DNA of 32,213 nt from Hydrogenophaga sp. (lineage in GTDB: Bacteria; Pseudomonadota; Gammaproteobacteria; Burkholderiales; Burkholderiaceae_C), in NCBI RefSeq assembly GCF_026125825.1, contig NZ_JAHCKK010000054.1, positions 1-32,213 of the forward strand. The letters are read 5' to 3'. How positions within the stretch are numbered: position 1 is the first letter of the stretch; each line of letters starts with the position of its first letter. Shown in pieces: positions 13,801 to 23,871 of the stretch. Below the pieces are notes generated by a model. That model saw only the letters and a program-made list of their open reading frames with translations, searched no databases and was not told the origin of the DNA. A program made the translations under genes and the position numbers.

Positions 13801-15357
13801 GTGAACTTCATCCAGTCTTTGAAGGTCGGCCCTCGCCTGATCGCCGCCTTTCTTGTCATCAGCACCATCTGCGCCCTGGTGGGCGGCATCGGCATCTTCA
13901 ACATGTCGAGGATCAACGACGAGGCCACCAAGATGTACACCCTGGAGTTGATGGGCCTCTCCCACATCAAGGAAGCCAACATCAACCTGGTCTACGCCGG
14001 GCGCGCCCGCTCCAACTTCATGCTGGCCACCAGCGAGGAAGAGCGCGCTTCGCACAAGGCGACCCTGGAGAAGAGCCTCAACGCCGCCGACGAGCTGCTG
14101 GACAAGGCCGCGCTTCTCTTCTATTCACCCAAGGCCAAGGACATGTTCGCCCAGGCCGAAGCCTCGCTGGCCGCCTACCGCCAGCACCTGAACACCGCCC
14201 TGAGCCTGGCCGCGCAGGACGCGCTGATGTCCACCCGCAGCGAGGCGCTGACCAAGGCGCTGGACGACGCGCGCATCGAGTCCACGAAGGTCGACGACCT
14301 GTTCACCGAGCTCTCGCGCATGAAGGAAGGCGCGGCCAGCAAGGCCAACGACCTGACGGACGAGCTCTACGCCACCAGCCTGACGATGATGCTGGCGCTG
14401 ATCGTGGCGGCCGTGGGCATCGGCATGGTGCTGGGCCTGGTGATCGCCCGCTCCATCACACGGCCGCTCAACGAGGCCGTGCGCGTGGCGCAGACCGTGG
14501 CCGCCGGCGATCTGACCTCGCGCATCCAGGTCACCAGCACCGACGAAACCGGTCAGTTGCTCAGCGCGCTCAAGGCGATGAACAGCAGCCTGCTCAACAT
14601 CGTGGGCAACGTGCGCTCCAGCTCCGAGTCGATTGCCACCGGCAGCACGCAGATCGCGATCGGCAACAACGACCTGAGCCAGCGCACCGAAGAGCAGGCG
14701 AGCAACCTCGAGCAGACCGCGGCCTCGATGGAGGAACTCACCTCCACGGTGCGCCAGAACTCGGAGACCGCCCGCCAGGCCAACCAGCTGGCCACGACGG
14801 CCAGCGAGGCGGCCATGCAGGGCGGCGACGTGGTGGGCCAGGTGGTGGGCACCATGCAGGACATCACCGAGAGTTCCAGGAAGATCGCCGACATCATCGG
14901 CGTGATTGACGGCATTGCCTTCCAGACCAACATCCTGGCGCTGAACGCGGCGGTGGAAGCCGCGCGGGCGGGCGAACAGGGCCGGGGCTTTGCCGTGGTG
15001 GCCGGCGAGGTGCGCAACCTCGCCCAGCGCAGCGCGGGCGCGGCCAAGGAAATCAAGCTCCTGATCAACGAGAGCGTGGAGAAGGTGGAAGCCGGCTCCC
15101 GGCTGGCCGACGACGCGGGCCGCAACATGGAGAGCATCGTGTCGCAGGTCAAGCGCGTGACGGACATGATCAGCGAGATCAGCGCGGCCGGTGTGGAGCA
15201 GTCGCAGGGCATCAGCCAGGTGAGCGATGCGGTGAACCAGCTCGATCAGGTCACGCAGCAGAACGCTGCGCTGGTCGAAGAAAGCGCCGCCGCCGCCGAC
15301 AGCCTCAAGAGCCAGGCCGCCCGGCTGGCGGAGATCGTGGCGGTATTCAAGGTCTGA
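13801..15357 (+). CDS. Methyl-accepting chemotaxis protein
   Basis: 518 residues, starting at GTG 13801 (no in-frame ATG before the first membrane segment). Membrane segment 1 lies at about 12-32, a periplasmic four-helix-bundle sensor of the Tar type at about 33-190, membrane segment 2 at about 193-213, HAMP at about 214-268, and the cytoplasmic signalling coiled coil to the end. The kinase-binding tip lies near 363-405 ([38 protein letters not shown]). Methylation-type Glu/Gln pairs are visible either side of the tip. There is no C-terminal CheR-docking pentapeptide. It senses a small ligand of unknown kind and signals to CheA/CheW. It has its own sigma-28 promoter and terminator, so it is expressed with late flagellar genes. 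Confidence 0.96.
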   Translation: MNFIQSLKVGPRLIAAFLVISTICALVGGIGIFNMSRINDEATKMYTLELMGLSHIKEANINLVYAGRARSNFMLATSEEERASHKATLEKSLNAADELLDKAALLFYSPKAKDMFAQAEASLAAYRQHLNTALSLAAQDALMSTRSEALTKALDDARIESTKVDDLFTELSRMKEGAASKANDLTDELYATSLTMMLALIVAAVGIGMVLGLVIARSITRPLNEAVRVAQTVAAGDLTSRIQVTSTDETGQLLSALKAMNSSLLNIVGNVRSSSESIATGSTQIAIGNNDLSQRTEEQASNLEQTAASMEELTSTVRQNSETARQANQLATTASEAAMQGGDVVGQVVGTMQDITESSRKIADIIGVIDGIAFQTNILALNAAVEAARAGEQGRGFAVVAGEVRNLAQRSAGAAKEIKLLINESVEKVEAGSRLADDAGRNMESIVSQVKRVTDMISEISAAGVEQSQGISQVSDAVNQLDQVTQQNAALVEESAAAADSLKSQAARLAEIVAVFKV

Positions 15358-15409
15358 TTTCTGCTAAGTGGTTGATGTGTAACGATTTTCAGGATATCGC
15401 CGCGGTCTC

Positions 15410-15450
15410 GACGGCCCCGCCAGCCCCGCGTTGGCGGGGCCGTCGTTTTT
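15410..15450 (+). terminator. Rho-independent terminator after the chemoreceptor gene
   Basis: A perfect 12-bp stem GACGGCCCCGCC/GGCGGGGCCGTC (15410-15421 with 15433-15444), 11-base loop, is followed by GTTTTT. Confidence 0.92.
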
Positions 15451-15475
15451 CAACCTGCCACAATTGGCCCCCTGG

Positions 15476-15568
15476 GCCTCGATGGTGAAATTGGTAGACA
15501 CAGCGGACTTAAAATCCGCCGCCATCCTGAAAAGGGGCGTACCGGTTCGACCCCGGTTCGAGGCACCA
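15476..15568 (+). tRNA. tRNA-Leu (anticodon TAA)
   Basis: Acceptor arms GCCTCGA (15476-15482) and TCGAGGC (15558-15564) pair, followed by A and an encoded CCA. The D loop contains TTGGTAGAC, the anticodon stem-loop reads CGGACTTAAAATCCG with anticodon TAA, a long variable arm follows as expected for leucine tRNAs, and the T arm is ACCGG-TTCGACC-CCGGT. It lies between the receptor terminator and a conserved hypothetical gene; no integrase or duplicated 3' end is visible nearby. Confidence 0.97.
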
Positions 15569-15609
15569 CCCCTAGGATTTTTGCGGTTTCGCCGCTACAG
15601 TGAGTTTCC

Positions 15610-16233
15610 ATGACCCGATACAACGCGCCCTTCGAGATCCACGTGCACGGCGACGTGCCGTTGCGCGAGGATGTGGCCTACGGCCAGATTCAGGATGCGC
15701 TCAAGCCCTTGTGGCACTACGCCGGCGCCCGCTCGCTGGCGGCGGCCGCCGAGAGCAGCTACGAAGACGAGCCGGGCATCCGTTTCGATGCCGAGGCGCA
15801 TGTGCTGCAGATCTGCTGGACGGTGCCCGGCGACGAGGATTTCCGCCAGGTGATCGAGGAAGCCTGCATGGGCCTGAACGACATCGCCTCGGCCGGTGCG
15901 CCGCTGGAAGTCTCGTTCTACGACGCCGAGTACGACGAGGAGGACGGTGCTTCCGACGAGGAGGCGCGCGACGACTTCCTGATGTGCTTCGTGGGCCCCA
16001 CGCCCGCGGCCATCATGCAGGTGCAGCGCGATCTGCTGGTGCAGGACGTGCTTCACGTCATGGAGCGCCACTTCGATCAGGCCGAGCTGGGCGAGGTCGT
16101 GGGGGCGATCGACAAGCTGTTCAACCAGCGCTTCGAGTCGCTGGTGAATTCCATGCAGCTGGGCAAGCCGCCGCGCGGCCACGGGGGCCCTTCGGGCCAC
16201 GGCGGTCCGCGCAAGCCGCGTCACCTGCACTGA
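15610..16233 (+). CDS. Conserved hypothetical protein, acidic with Gly/His-rich tail
   Basis: 207 residues. I do not recognise a functional family, though the protein has the look of conserved hypotheticals found in Comamonadaceae. It is soluble and acidic, with an alpha/beta body: FEIHVHGDVPLRED near the start, HVLQICWTVPGDEDF near 68-82, and a very acidic stretch near 105-122 (YDEEDGASDEEARDDF). The C-terminus (about 185-207) is basic and Gly/His/Pro-rich with GHGG repeated, which could bind metal or nucleic acid. No signal peptide or membrane segment. GTGAG precedes ATG 15610. It stands between tRNA-Leu and an MFS transporter; linkage to either is not evident. Confidence 0.8.
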   Translation: MTRYNAPFEIHVHGDVPLREDVAYGQIQDALKPLWHYAGARSLAAAAESSYEDEPGIRFDAEAHVLQICWTVPGDEDFRQVIEEACMGLNDIASAGAPLEVSFYDAEYDEEDGASDEEARDDFLMCFVGPTPAAIMQVQRDLLVQDVLHVMERHFDQAELGEVVGAIDKLFNQRFESLVNSMQLGKPPRGHGGPSGHGGPRKPRHLH

Positions 16234-16301
16234 CGGCCCGGTCACGGGCACGTAATAGACTCCCGAGCGCGAGCACCTGAGCCTCGCCCTCTGGAGTCGA
16301 C

Positions 16302-17603
16302 ATGGCCTTTTTCTCCACCGATGCCCTGAACCCCGGCGTGCGCAAGCGCGAGGTGTTCGGCTGGGCCATGTTCGACTTCGCCAATTCCGGCTACACCACG
16401 GTGGTGATCACCGCGGTGTTCGCGGCGTATTTCGTGGGGGCGGTGGCCGGTGGTGCCGAATGGGCGACCTTCGCCTGGACGCTGGCCCTGAGCATTTCGC
16501 ACCTGATCGTGATGTTCACCATCCCGGCCATGGGCGCCTGGGCCGACCGCCACGCCGCCAAGAAGCGGCTGCTCATGATGACCACCCTGGGCTGCGTGCT
16601 GGCCACGGCCGCGCTGGGGCTGGTGGGGCCGGGGGCCGTGGTGCTGGGCATGGTGCTCATCGTCGTGTCCAACGTGTTCTTTGCCTGGGGCGAGTCGCTC
16701 GTTGCCGCGTTCCTGCCCGAACTGGCCCGGCCGGCGGCCATGGGCCGGGTGAGCGGCTGGGGCTGGAGCCTGGGCTACGTGGGCGGCATGCTGGCGCTGG
16801 GGCTGAGCCTGGGCTATGTGCTGTGGGCCCAGGCGCAGGGCCAGAAGGCCGAGCAGTTCGTGCCGGTGACGATGGGGATCACGGCGGCGGTCTTCGCCGT
16901 GGCGGCCCTGTTCACGCTGGCGTTGCTGCGCGAGCGCGCGCAGCCGCAGACCGGGCCCGCCGGGGTGGCGGGGTGGCGTGAATCGCTGCGCCAGCTGCAC
17001 CGCACCTTCCAGCAGGCGCGCCGCTACCGGGACTTCATGTGGCTGCTGGCCTGTGTGGCGGCCTACCAGGGCGGCGTGGCCGTGGCCATCACGCTGGCGG
17101 CGATCTACGCCGAGCAGGTGATCGGCTTCGTGCAGCAGGAGACCATGGTGCTGATCTTCGTGCTCAACATCGCGGCCGCGCTCGGCGCCCTGGCCTTTGG
17201 CTATTGGCAGGACCGCCTGGGCCACAAGCTCGCGCTGGGCATCACGCTGGTGGGCTGGGTGGCGACGTGCATCATCGCGGCGCTGACCACCACCAAGGGC
17301 GGCTTCTGGTACGCCGCGGCCATCGCGGGGGTGTGCATGGGCGCGAGCCAGTCTTCGGGCCGGGCCATGGCCGGCATGCTGGCGCCGCCGGCGCAGCTGG
17401 CCGAATTCTTCGGCCTGTGGACCTTCGCCACGCGGGTGGCCAGCATCATCGGCCCGCTGAGCTACGGTGCCATCACCTGGATGACCGGGGGCAACCAGCG
17501 CCTGGCGATCGGTTTCACGGCGGTGCTGTTCGTGGCCGGCCTGGCCTTGCTGATGCCGGTGAACATGCAGCGCGGGCGCGCGGCCGCGATGCAGGGCAGC
17601 TGA
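16302..17603 (+). CDS. MFS transporter, UMF1 (Atg22-like) family
   Basis: 433 residues, very hydrophobic with about 12 predicted membrane segments. The N-terminus EVFGWAMFDFANSGYTTVVIT is the hallmark of UMF1-type major facilitator proteins, and the cytoplasmic loop between helices 2 and 3 reads GAWADRHAAKKRLL, the MFS signature. The second half begins after a charged loop near residues 205-245. The yeast relative Atg22 exports amino acids from the vacuole; bacterial substrates are unknown. GGAG lies 8 bases before ATG 16302. The stop codon abuts that of murI, which runs the other way. Confidence 0.88.
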   Translation: MAFFSTDALNPGVRKREVFGWAMFDFANSGYTTVVITAVFAAYFVGAVAGGAEWATFAWTLALSISHLIVMFTIPAMGAWADRHAAKKRLLMMTTLGCVLATAALGLVGPGAVVLGMVLIVVSNVFFAWGESLVAAFLPELARPAAMGRVSGWGWSLGYVGGMLALGLSLGYVLWAQAQGQKAEQFVPVTMGITAAVFAVAALFTLALLRERAQPQTGPAGVAGWRESLRQLHRTFQQARRYRDFMWLLACVAAYQGGVAVAITLAAIYAEQVIGFVQQETMVLIFVLNIAAALGALAFGYWQDRLGHKLALGITLVGWVATCIIAALTTTKGGFWYAAAIAGVCMGASQSSGRAMAGMLAPPAQLAEFFGLWTFATRVASIIGPLSYGAITWMTGGNQRLAIGFTAVLFVAGLALLMPVNMQRGRAAAMQGS

Positions 17604-18410
17604 TCAGGCTGCGAGGGCGCGCGCTTGCACGCCCAGGCCCAGCCAGCGCCGGGCGGCGTCGGCCAGGGCCGAGGGCTGGCCGCTGGACAGCAGCACCGGC
17701 GGCACGGCGGGCGCGCCTGAGTGCACGGGCAGGCCCAGCACCTCGCGCGTGCGGCGCGCGACGGGAACACCCGTGTCCACCAACGTCACGTCGGGGCCGC
17801 ACAGGCGGCCCAGCAGTTCGGCCGCGAACGGGTAGTGCGTGCAGCCGAGCACCAGGGTGTCGATGGGTGGGCTGCCATGGGGGCTTTGCAGCAGCGCCTG
17901 CACATAGCGCGTGCCCAAGGCTTCGATGGTGGGCAGGTCGTGCCGCTCGATGGCCGCTGCCAGGCCGTCGCAGGGCTGGCAGCTGAATTGCAAGGGCCGC
18001 GGCGCGGTGGCCACCAACCGGTCGCGCAACTGCGCGAAGCGCGCGCTCTGGAGCGTGCCGCGCGTGGCCAGCACGCCGATGCCGCCGCTGCGGCTCAGGG
18101 CCGCGGCGGGCTTGAGGGCGGGCTCCACCCCCACGATGGGCATCTCGGGGTAGGCCTTGCGCAGGTCGTCGATGGCGTGGGCCGTGGCGGTGTTGCAGGC
18201 CACCACCAGGGCGTCGATGCCGTGTTGCTCGCGCAGCTGCGCGGTGATGCGGTGCGTGCGCGCCGACACGTCCTGCGCCGTGCGCTCGCCGTAGGGCGCG
18301 TGGGCGCTGTCGGCGGCATAGACGAAGCGCGTGCCGGGCAGTTCGGCGAGCAGGGCCCGCAGCACGCTCAGGCCGCCGACCCCGCTGTCGAACACACCGA
18401 CGGTTTTCAA
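17604..18410 (-). CDS. murI: Glutamate racemase MurI
   Basis: 268 residues from TTG 18410. It converts L-glutamate to D-glutamate for peptidoglycan precursors in the cytoplasm. Motifs: VGVFDSGVGGLSVL (Asp8, Ser9), APYGER (38-43), the first catalytic cysteine in VVACNTATA (Cys72) and the second in LGCTHYPF (Cys190). The TTG start is chosen because the family begins just before GVFDSGVGG and the only other upstream codon would lie inside fumarase; GAGG lies about 10 bases before it. The TTG overlaps the TGA of the upstream fumarase gene (TTGA), so translation is likely coupled. The coupling of a TCA-cycle enzyme with a cell-wall racemase is unusual by pathway, though overlapping genes often reflect compact genomes only. 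Confidence 0.95.
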   Translation of the reverse strand: MKTVGVFDSGVGGLSVLRALLAELPGTRFVYAADSAHAPYGERTAQDVSARTHRITAQLREQHGIDALVVACNTATAHAIDDLRKAYPEMPIVGVEPALKPAAALSRSGGIGVLATRGTLQSARFAQLRDRLVATAPRPLQFSCQPCDGLAAAIERHDLPTIEALGTRYVQALLQSPHGSPPIDTLVLGCTHYPFAAELLGRLCGPDVTLVDTGVPVARRTREVLGLPVHSGAPAVPPVLLSSGQPSALADAARRWLGLGVQARALAA

Positions 18411-19960
18411 GCGGCGGCGACCTCGATGCCCTTGAACTCGCCGGTGGCGATGCGCTTTTGCCACTCGGCCGGGCCAGTGATGTGCGCGCTGGTGCCGCCG
18501 GCGTCCACGGCCACGGTCACGGGCATGTCGACCACGTCGAATTCGTAGATGGCTTCCATGCCCAGGTCGGCAAAGCCCAGCACCTTGGCGGTCTTGATGG
18601 CTTTGGAGACCAGGTAGGCCGCGCCGCCCACGGCCATGAGGTAGGCGCTCTGGTGTTTCTTGATGGCCTCGATGGCGACCGGGCCGCGCTCGGACTTGCC
18701 GATCATCGCGATCAGGCCGGTTTCAGCCAGCATCATCTCGGTGAAGCCGTCCATGCGGGTGGCGGTGGTGGGGCCTGCCGGGCCGACGGCCTCGTCGCGC
18801 ACCGGATCGACCGGGCCCACGTAGTAGATGACGCGGTTGGTGAAGTCCACCGGCAGCTTCTCGCCCTTGGCCAGCATGTCCTTGATGCGCTTGTGCGCGG
18901 CGTCGCGGCCGGTGAGCATCTTGCCGTTGAGCAGCAAGGTGTCGCCCGGCTTCCAGCTGGCGACTTCTGCCTTGGTCAGCGTGTTGAGGTCCACGCGCTT
19001 GCTCTTTTGCGTGTCGGGCACCCAGTTCACGTTGGGCCAGAGGTCCAGGCTCGGCGCCTCCAGGTAGACCGGGCCGCTGCCGTCCATCACGAAGTGCGCG
19101 TGGCGCGTGGCCGCGCAGTTGGGGATCATGGCCACGGGCTTGCTGGCCGCGTGCGTGGGGTACATCTTGATCTTGACGTCGAGCACGGTGGTCAGGCCGC
19201 CCAGGCCTTGCGCGCCGATGCCCAGGGCGTTGACCTTCTCGTACAGCTCCAGCCGGAGTTCCTCGACCTGGTCGAGCTTCTCGCCCCGGGCGGATTTGGC
19301 CTGCAACTCGTACATGTCGATGTCGTCCATCAGGCTTTCCTTGGCCATCAGCACCGCCTTCTCGGCCGTGCCGCCGATGCCGATGCCCAGCATGCCCGGG
19401 GGGCACCAGCCCGCGCCCATGGTGGGCACGGTCTTGAGCACCCAGTCGACCACCGAGTCGCCGGGGTTGAGCATGATCATCTTGCTTTTGTTTTCGCTGC
19501 CACCGCCCTTGGCGGCCACGGTCACTTCCACGGTGTCGCCGGGCACCAGCTCGGTGACGATCACGGCGGGCGTGTTGTCCTTGGTGTTCTTGCGGGCGAA
19601 CTGAGGGTCTGCCACGACCGAGGCGCGCAGCGTGTTGTCGGGGTGGTTGTAGCCGCGGCGCACGCCTTCGTTGATGGCGTCTTCCAGGCCGCCGGTGAAG
19701 CCTTCCCAGCGCACGTTCATGCCGACCTTGAGGAAGACGTTGACGATGCCGGTGTCCTGGCAGATCGGGCGCTGGCCGGTGGCGCTCATCTTGCTGTTGG
19801 TCAGGATCTGCGCGATGGCGTCCTTGGCCGCTGGGCTCTGCTCGCGCTGGTAGGCACGGGCGAGGTGGGCGATGTAGTCGGCGGGGTGGTAGTAGCTGAT
19901 GTACTGCAGCGCGGCCGCGATGGATTCGATGAGGTCGGCCTGGCGGATGGTGGTCGTCAT
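18407..19960 (-). CDS. fumA: Fumarate hydratase, class I (iron-sulfur)
   Basis: 517 residues, close to the usual single-chain class I length. It interconverts fumarate and malate in the TCA cycle using a labile [4Fe-4S] cluster. The three likely cluster cysteines are Cys67 (RPICQDTG), Cys186 (GAGWCPPG) and Cys282 (IPNCAATRHAHF). The C-terminal beta domain has PGDTLLLNGKMLTGRDAAHKR and VGPAGPTTATRMDGF. The cluster makes this class oxygen- and superoxide-sensitive. It is transcribed away from fumC, the cluster-free class II enzyme, and overlaps murI downstream. The symbol follows E. coli; the gene may be called fumB or fum in other annotations. Confidence 0.95.
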   Translation of the reverse strand: MTTTIRQADLIESIAAALQYISYYHPADYIAHLARAYQREQSPAAKDAIAQILTNSKMSATGQRPICQDTGIVNVFLKVGMNVRWEGFTGGLEDAINEGVRRGYNHPDNTLRASVVADPQFARKNTKDNTPAVIVTELVPGDTVEVTVAAKGGGSENKSKMIMLNPGDSVVDWVLKTVPTMGAGWCPPGMLGIGIGGTAEKAVLMAKESLMDDIDMYELQAKSARGEKLDQVEELRLELYEKVNALGIGAQGLGGLTTVLDVKIKMYPTHAASKPVAMIPNCAATRHAHFVMDGSGPVYLEAPSLDLWPNVNWVPDTQKSKRVDLNTLTKAEVASWKPGDTLLLNGKMLTGRDAAHKRIKDMLAKGEKLPVDFTNRVIYYVGPVDPVRDEAVGPAGPTTATRMDGFTEMMLAETGLIAMIGKSERGPVAIEAIKKHQSAYLMAVGGAAYLVSKAIKTAKVLGFADLGMEAIYEFDVVDMPVTVAVDAGGTSAHITGPAEWQKRIATGEFKGIEVAAA

Positions 19961-20112
19961 GGTGTCGTGGGCGTTGGGTGCAAATCGTGTCGGCGGCCGG
20001 GGCAGGGCTTCAAGAGGCCATGGGATGAGAATGGCTTTCGTTGGAGCTATGCTGGTAGACCTTGGGGCAGAGGCTGTCCCAAGCCCTCTATTTTGACAGG
20101 TCAGGCCACCCC

Positions 20113-21510
<1,398 letters not shown>

Positions 21511-21526
21511 GCGCTACGATGGGGCC

Positions 21527-22756
21527 ATGATCCCTTTCCCCTGGCGCACCAGTTTCCTCGTCGATCCTTTCGCCAGTTTCACGCTCGCCATCCTGCTGCT
21601 CTTCGTCGGCAAGTGGCTCACGCAGCGCCACGTCTGGCTGCAGCGTTACAACATCCCGGAGGCCGTGGTGGGCGGCATGGTGTGCGCGCTGGTGGTGTGC
21701 TCGCTGTACTACGCACTGGACGTGCGGGTGGTGTTCGAGCTGGGCGCGCGCGACATGCTGCTGCTGTACTTCTTCGCTGCCATCGGCCTGGGCACGGATG
21801 TGCGCACCCTGCGCGAGGGTGGCCGCTCGCTGGTGGTGCTGCTGCTGTTGGCCACGGGCTTCATGCTGCTGCAGAACGGTGTCGGCATGGCCGCGGCCAG
21901 CGCGTTCGGCATGGACGCGCGCGCGGGCCTCATGGCCGGCTCGATCTCGCTCACCGGCGGTGTGGGCACGACGCTGGCCTGGACGCCGCATTTCGTGGAC
22001 CGCCTGGGCATTGCCAACGCGGGCGAGCTGGGCCTGGCGGCCAACATGGTGGGCATGGTCTCGGCCTGTCTGGTGGGCGGGCCGCTGGCGGCCTGGCTCA
22101 TGCGGCGCCATCGCATCGTGGCCTCGGGCGCGGCCGACGTGGAGGTCGGCACGCGCTACCAGGACGAGGCCCACCTGCGGCTCGACTACCACGGCGTGCT
22201 GATGGCCCTGCTGTGGCTCAACCTCGCGCTCATGCTGGGGCAGGGCGTCAACGAACTGTTCGCCCTCACCGGGCTGCACCTGCCCTCTTTCGTGGGCTGC
22301 CTCATGGCGGGCATCGGCCTGCGCAGCGCCGGCCAGTGGCTGGCGCCCGAGGGCGGGCGCCTCTGGAACTGGCCGAGCATGCGGCTGGGGGTGGCGCTGA
22401 TCTCCGACGTCTGCCTCGGTCTGTTCCTCACCATGGCGCTCATGGGCCTGCGCCTGTGGGAACTGGAGCCGGTGCTGGGTTTCATGGCCGTGACCATGGC
22501 GCTGCAGGTGCTGCTGGCGGTGGCGTTCACGGCCTTCGTCGTGTTCCGCTTCATGGGGCGCGACTACGAAGCGGCCGTCATCTGCTCGGGGTTCGGCGGC
22601 ATCGCCCTGGGCTCGACCGCGACGGCCATCGCCAACATGAGCGCGGTGGTGCGGGCCTACGGCGCGGCGCCCCGGGCCTTCATCGTGGTGCCGCTGGTGT
22701 GCGGCTTCTTCATCGACCTGGTCAACGCGCTGGTGATCGGCCTGCTGGCGCGCTGA
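21527..22756 (+). CDS. gltS: Sodium/glutamate symporter (ESS family)
   Basis: 409 residues, the expected length, with about ten membrane segments in two inverted halves. Each half carries a re-entrant loop: SLTGGVGTTLAW near residue 145 and SGFGGIALGSTATAIANM near residue 355, the GGxG-type motifs of GltS. The first helix region contains YNIPEAVVGGMV, also typical. It imports glutamate with sodium across the inner membrane. It lies 16 bases behind fumC and ends at a terminator shared with the opposing proX. Imported glutamate could feed the TCA cycle, and MurI nearby uses L-glutamate, but co-regulation is not shown by the sequence. Confidence 0.93.
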   Translation: MIPFPWRTSFLVDPFASFTLAILLLFVGKWLTQRHVWLQRYNIPEAVVGGMVCALVVCSLYYALDVRVVFELGARDMLLLYFFAAIGLGTDVRTLREGGRSLVVLLLLATGFMLLQNGVGMAAASAFGMDARAGLMAGSISLTGGVGTTLAWTPHFVDRLGIANAGELGLAANMVGMVSACLVGGPLAAWLMRRHRIVASGAADVEVGTRYQDEAHLRLDYHGVLMALLWLNLALMLGQGVNELFALTGLHLPSFVGCLMAGIGLRSAGQWLAPEGGRLWNWPSMRLGVALISDVCLGLFLTMALMGLRLWELEPVLGFMAVTMALQVLLAVAFTAFVVFRFMGRDYEAAVICSGFGGIALGSTATAIANMSAVVRAYGAAPRAFIVVPLVCGFFIDLVNALVIGLLAR

Positions 22757-22763
22757 ACGCATG

Positions 22764-22790
22764 AAAAAGGCCCGGCAAGCCGGGCCTTTC
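22764..22790. terminator. Bidirectional terminator between gltS and proX
   Basis: The perfect palindrome AAAGGCCCGGC/GCCGGGCCTTT (22766-22776 with 22779-22789) has A-runs on one side and T-runs on the other, and lies between convergent stop codons. Confidence 0.88.
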
Positions 22791-22804
22791 CAGAGGGGCA
22801 GGCG

Positions 22805-23827
22805 TCAGCGCTTCGCAGCCGCCATGGCCTGCGCGATCCAGCCGTCGAAGGTCTTCTGGTGGGCCTTGATCCAGGCGTCGGTGTGGCGCTCCACGTCCTG
22901 CGGCTTGTTCTGGCCCTCGCGCATGCGCAGGTTCTGGGCGTTGATGTCGGCCACGGGCAATGCCATCACCTCGAACAGCCGCGCCGCGGCGGGGTTCTGC
23001 TCGGTGAATGCCCGATTGGCCACGATGCGCTGTGTGTTGAGCACAAAGCCGTAGTTCTGGCCGTTGGGCAGCTGGGTGTCGAGCTTGGCCTGTTCCCCGG
23101 GGAGCGACGAAAACGGCACCTGCAGCCACACCACCTCCTGGCCGGGGCGCAGCACGCCGCTGACCCAGTAAGGCGTCCAGGTGTAGTACAGCACCGGCTG
23201 GCCCTGCTTGAGGCGGGTGATGGTGTCGGCGATCAGGGCGGCGTAGCTGCCCTGCTGGTGCGTGACTGTCTCGCGCAGCTTGTAGGCGTCGAGGTGGTGC
23301 TCGATCACCGCCTCGCAGCCCCAGCCGGGGTTGCAGCCCGTGAGGTCGGCCTTGCCGTCGCCGTTGTGGTCGAACAGCTTGGCGATGGCGGGGTCCTTGA
23401 GCTGGTCCACGCGCGTGATCTTGTGGGCGTCGGCGGTCTTCTTGTCGATGAGGTAGCCCTGGGCTGCGCCGGGCGAGTAGGCGCCCTGGCGATAGAGCTT
23501 GGCGTCGCCACCGGCGTTCTTGTAGAAGTCTGCGTGCAGCGGGTCCCAGTGGTCGGCCATGAAGGTGGCGTCGCCGTTGGCGATGGCGACGTGGGCGGTG
23601 GGGTACTCCACTTCCTTGATCGGCTTGACGTCGTAGCCCAGCTTGGCCAGCGCGCGCGACACCAGCAGCGTCTGGAACGTCTCTTCGGCAATCGAGCTTT
23701 GCAGCGGCTGCACGGCAATGCCCTGGCCGGGGAGTTTCTGGGCCTGGGCCGGGCCGGCCAGGGCGAAGGCCATGAGGCCGCCGCCAAGCAGATGTCGCCA
23801 CAAAGGGGTGGGCGTGTGGAAGGTCAT
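22805..23827 (-). CDS. proX: Glycine betaine/L-proline ABC transporter, substrate-binding protein
   Basis: 340 residues from ATG 23827, with AAGGAAA 7 bases before it. A signal peptide (1-29, ending PAQAQ) directs it to the periplasm. The mature protein has the ProX/OpuAC fold: [18 protein letters not shown] near 39-56, [17 protein letters not shown] near 90-106, and conserved Trp residues suited to caging a quaternary amine ([15 protein letters not shown] near 216-226). The segment [20 protein letters not shown] near 152-171 matches ProX of Gram-negatives, with a cysteine pair that may form a disulfide. It is the last gene of proVWX, 44 bases after proW. Frames open upstream over proW are not part of it. 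Confidence 0.95.
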   Translation of the reverse strand: MTFHTPTPLWRHLLGGGLMAFALAGPAQAQKLPGQGIAVQPLQSSIAEETFQTLLVSRALAKLGYDVKPIKEVEYPTAHVAIANGDATFMADHWDPLHADFYKNAGGDAKLYRQGAYSPGAAQGYLIDKKTADAHKITRVDQLKDPAIAKLFDHNGDGKADLTGCNPGWGCEAVIEHHLDAYKLRETVTHQQGSYAALIADTITRLKQGQPVLYYTWTPYWVSGVLRPGQEVVWLQVPFSSLPGEQAKLDTQLPNGQNYGFVLNTQRIVANRAFTEQNPAAARLFEVMALPVADINAQNLRMREGQNKPQDVERHTDAWIKAHQKTFDGWIAQAMAAAKR

Positions 23828-23871
23828 CGGTTTCCTTTCGATGGTGGGTTGGAGGGCCTGGGCGCGAGCGC

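Noticed and set aside
15476-15568. tRNA-Leu as an integration site of a mobile element
   Set aside because: No integrase, no duplicated tRNA 3' end and no change of composition downstream within the window.
20092-20097. TTGACA as a -35 box for fumC
   Set aside because: It is only 16 bases from ATG 20113, leaving no room for a -10 and leader.
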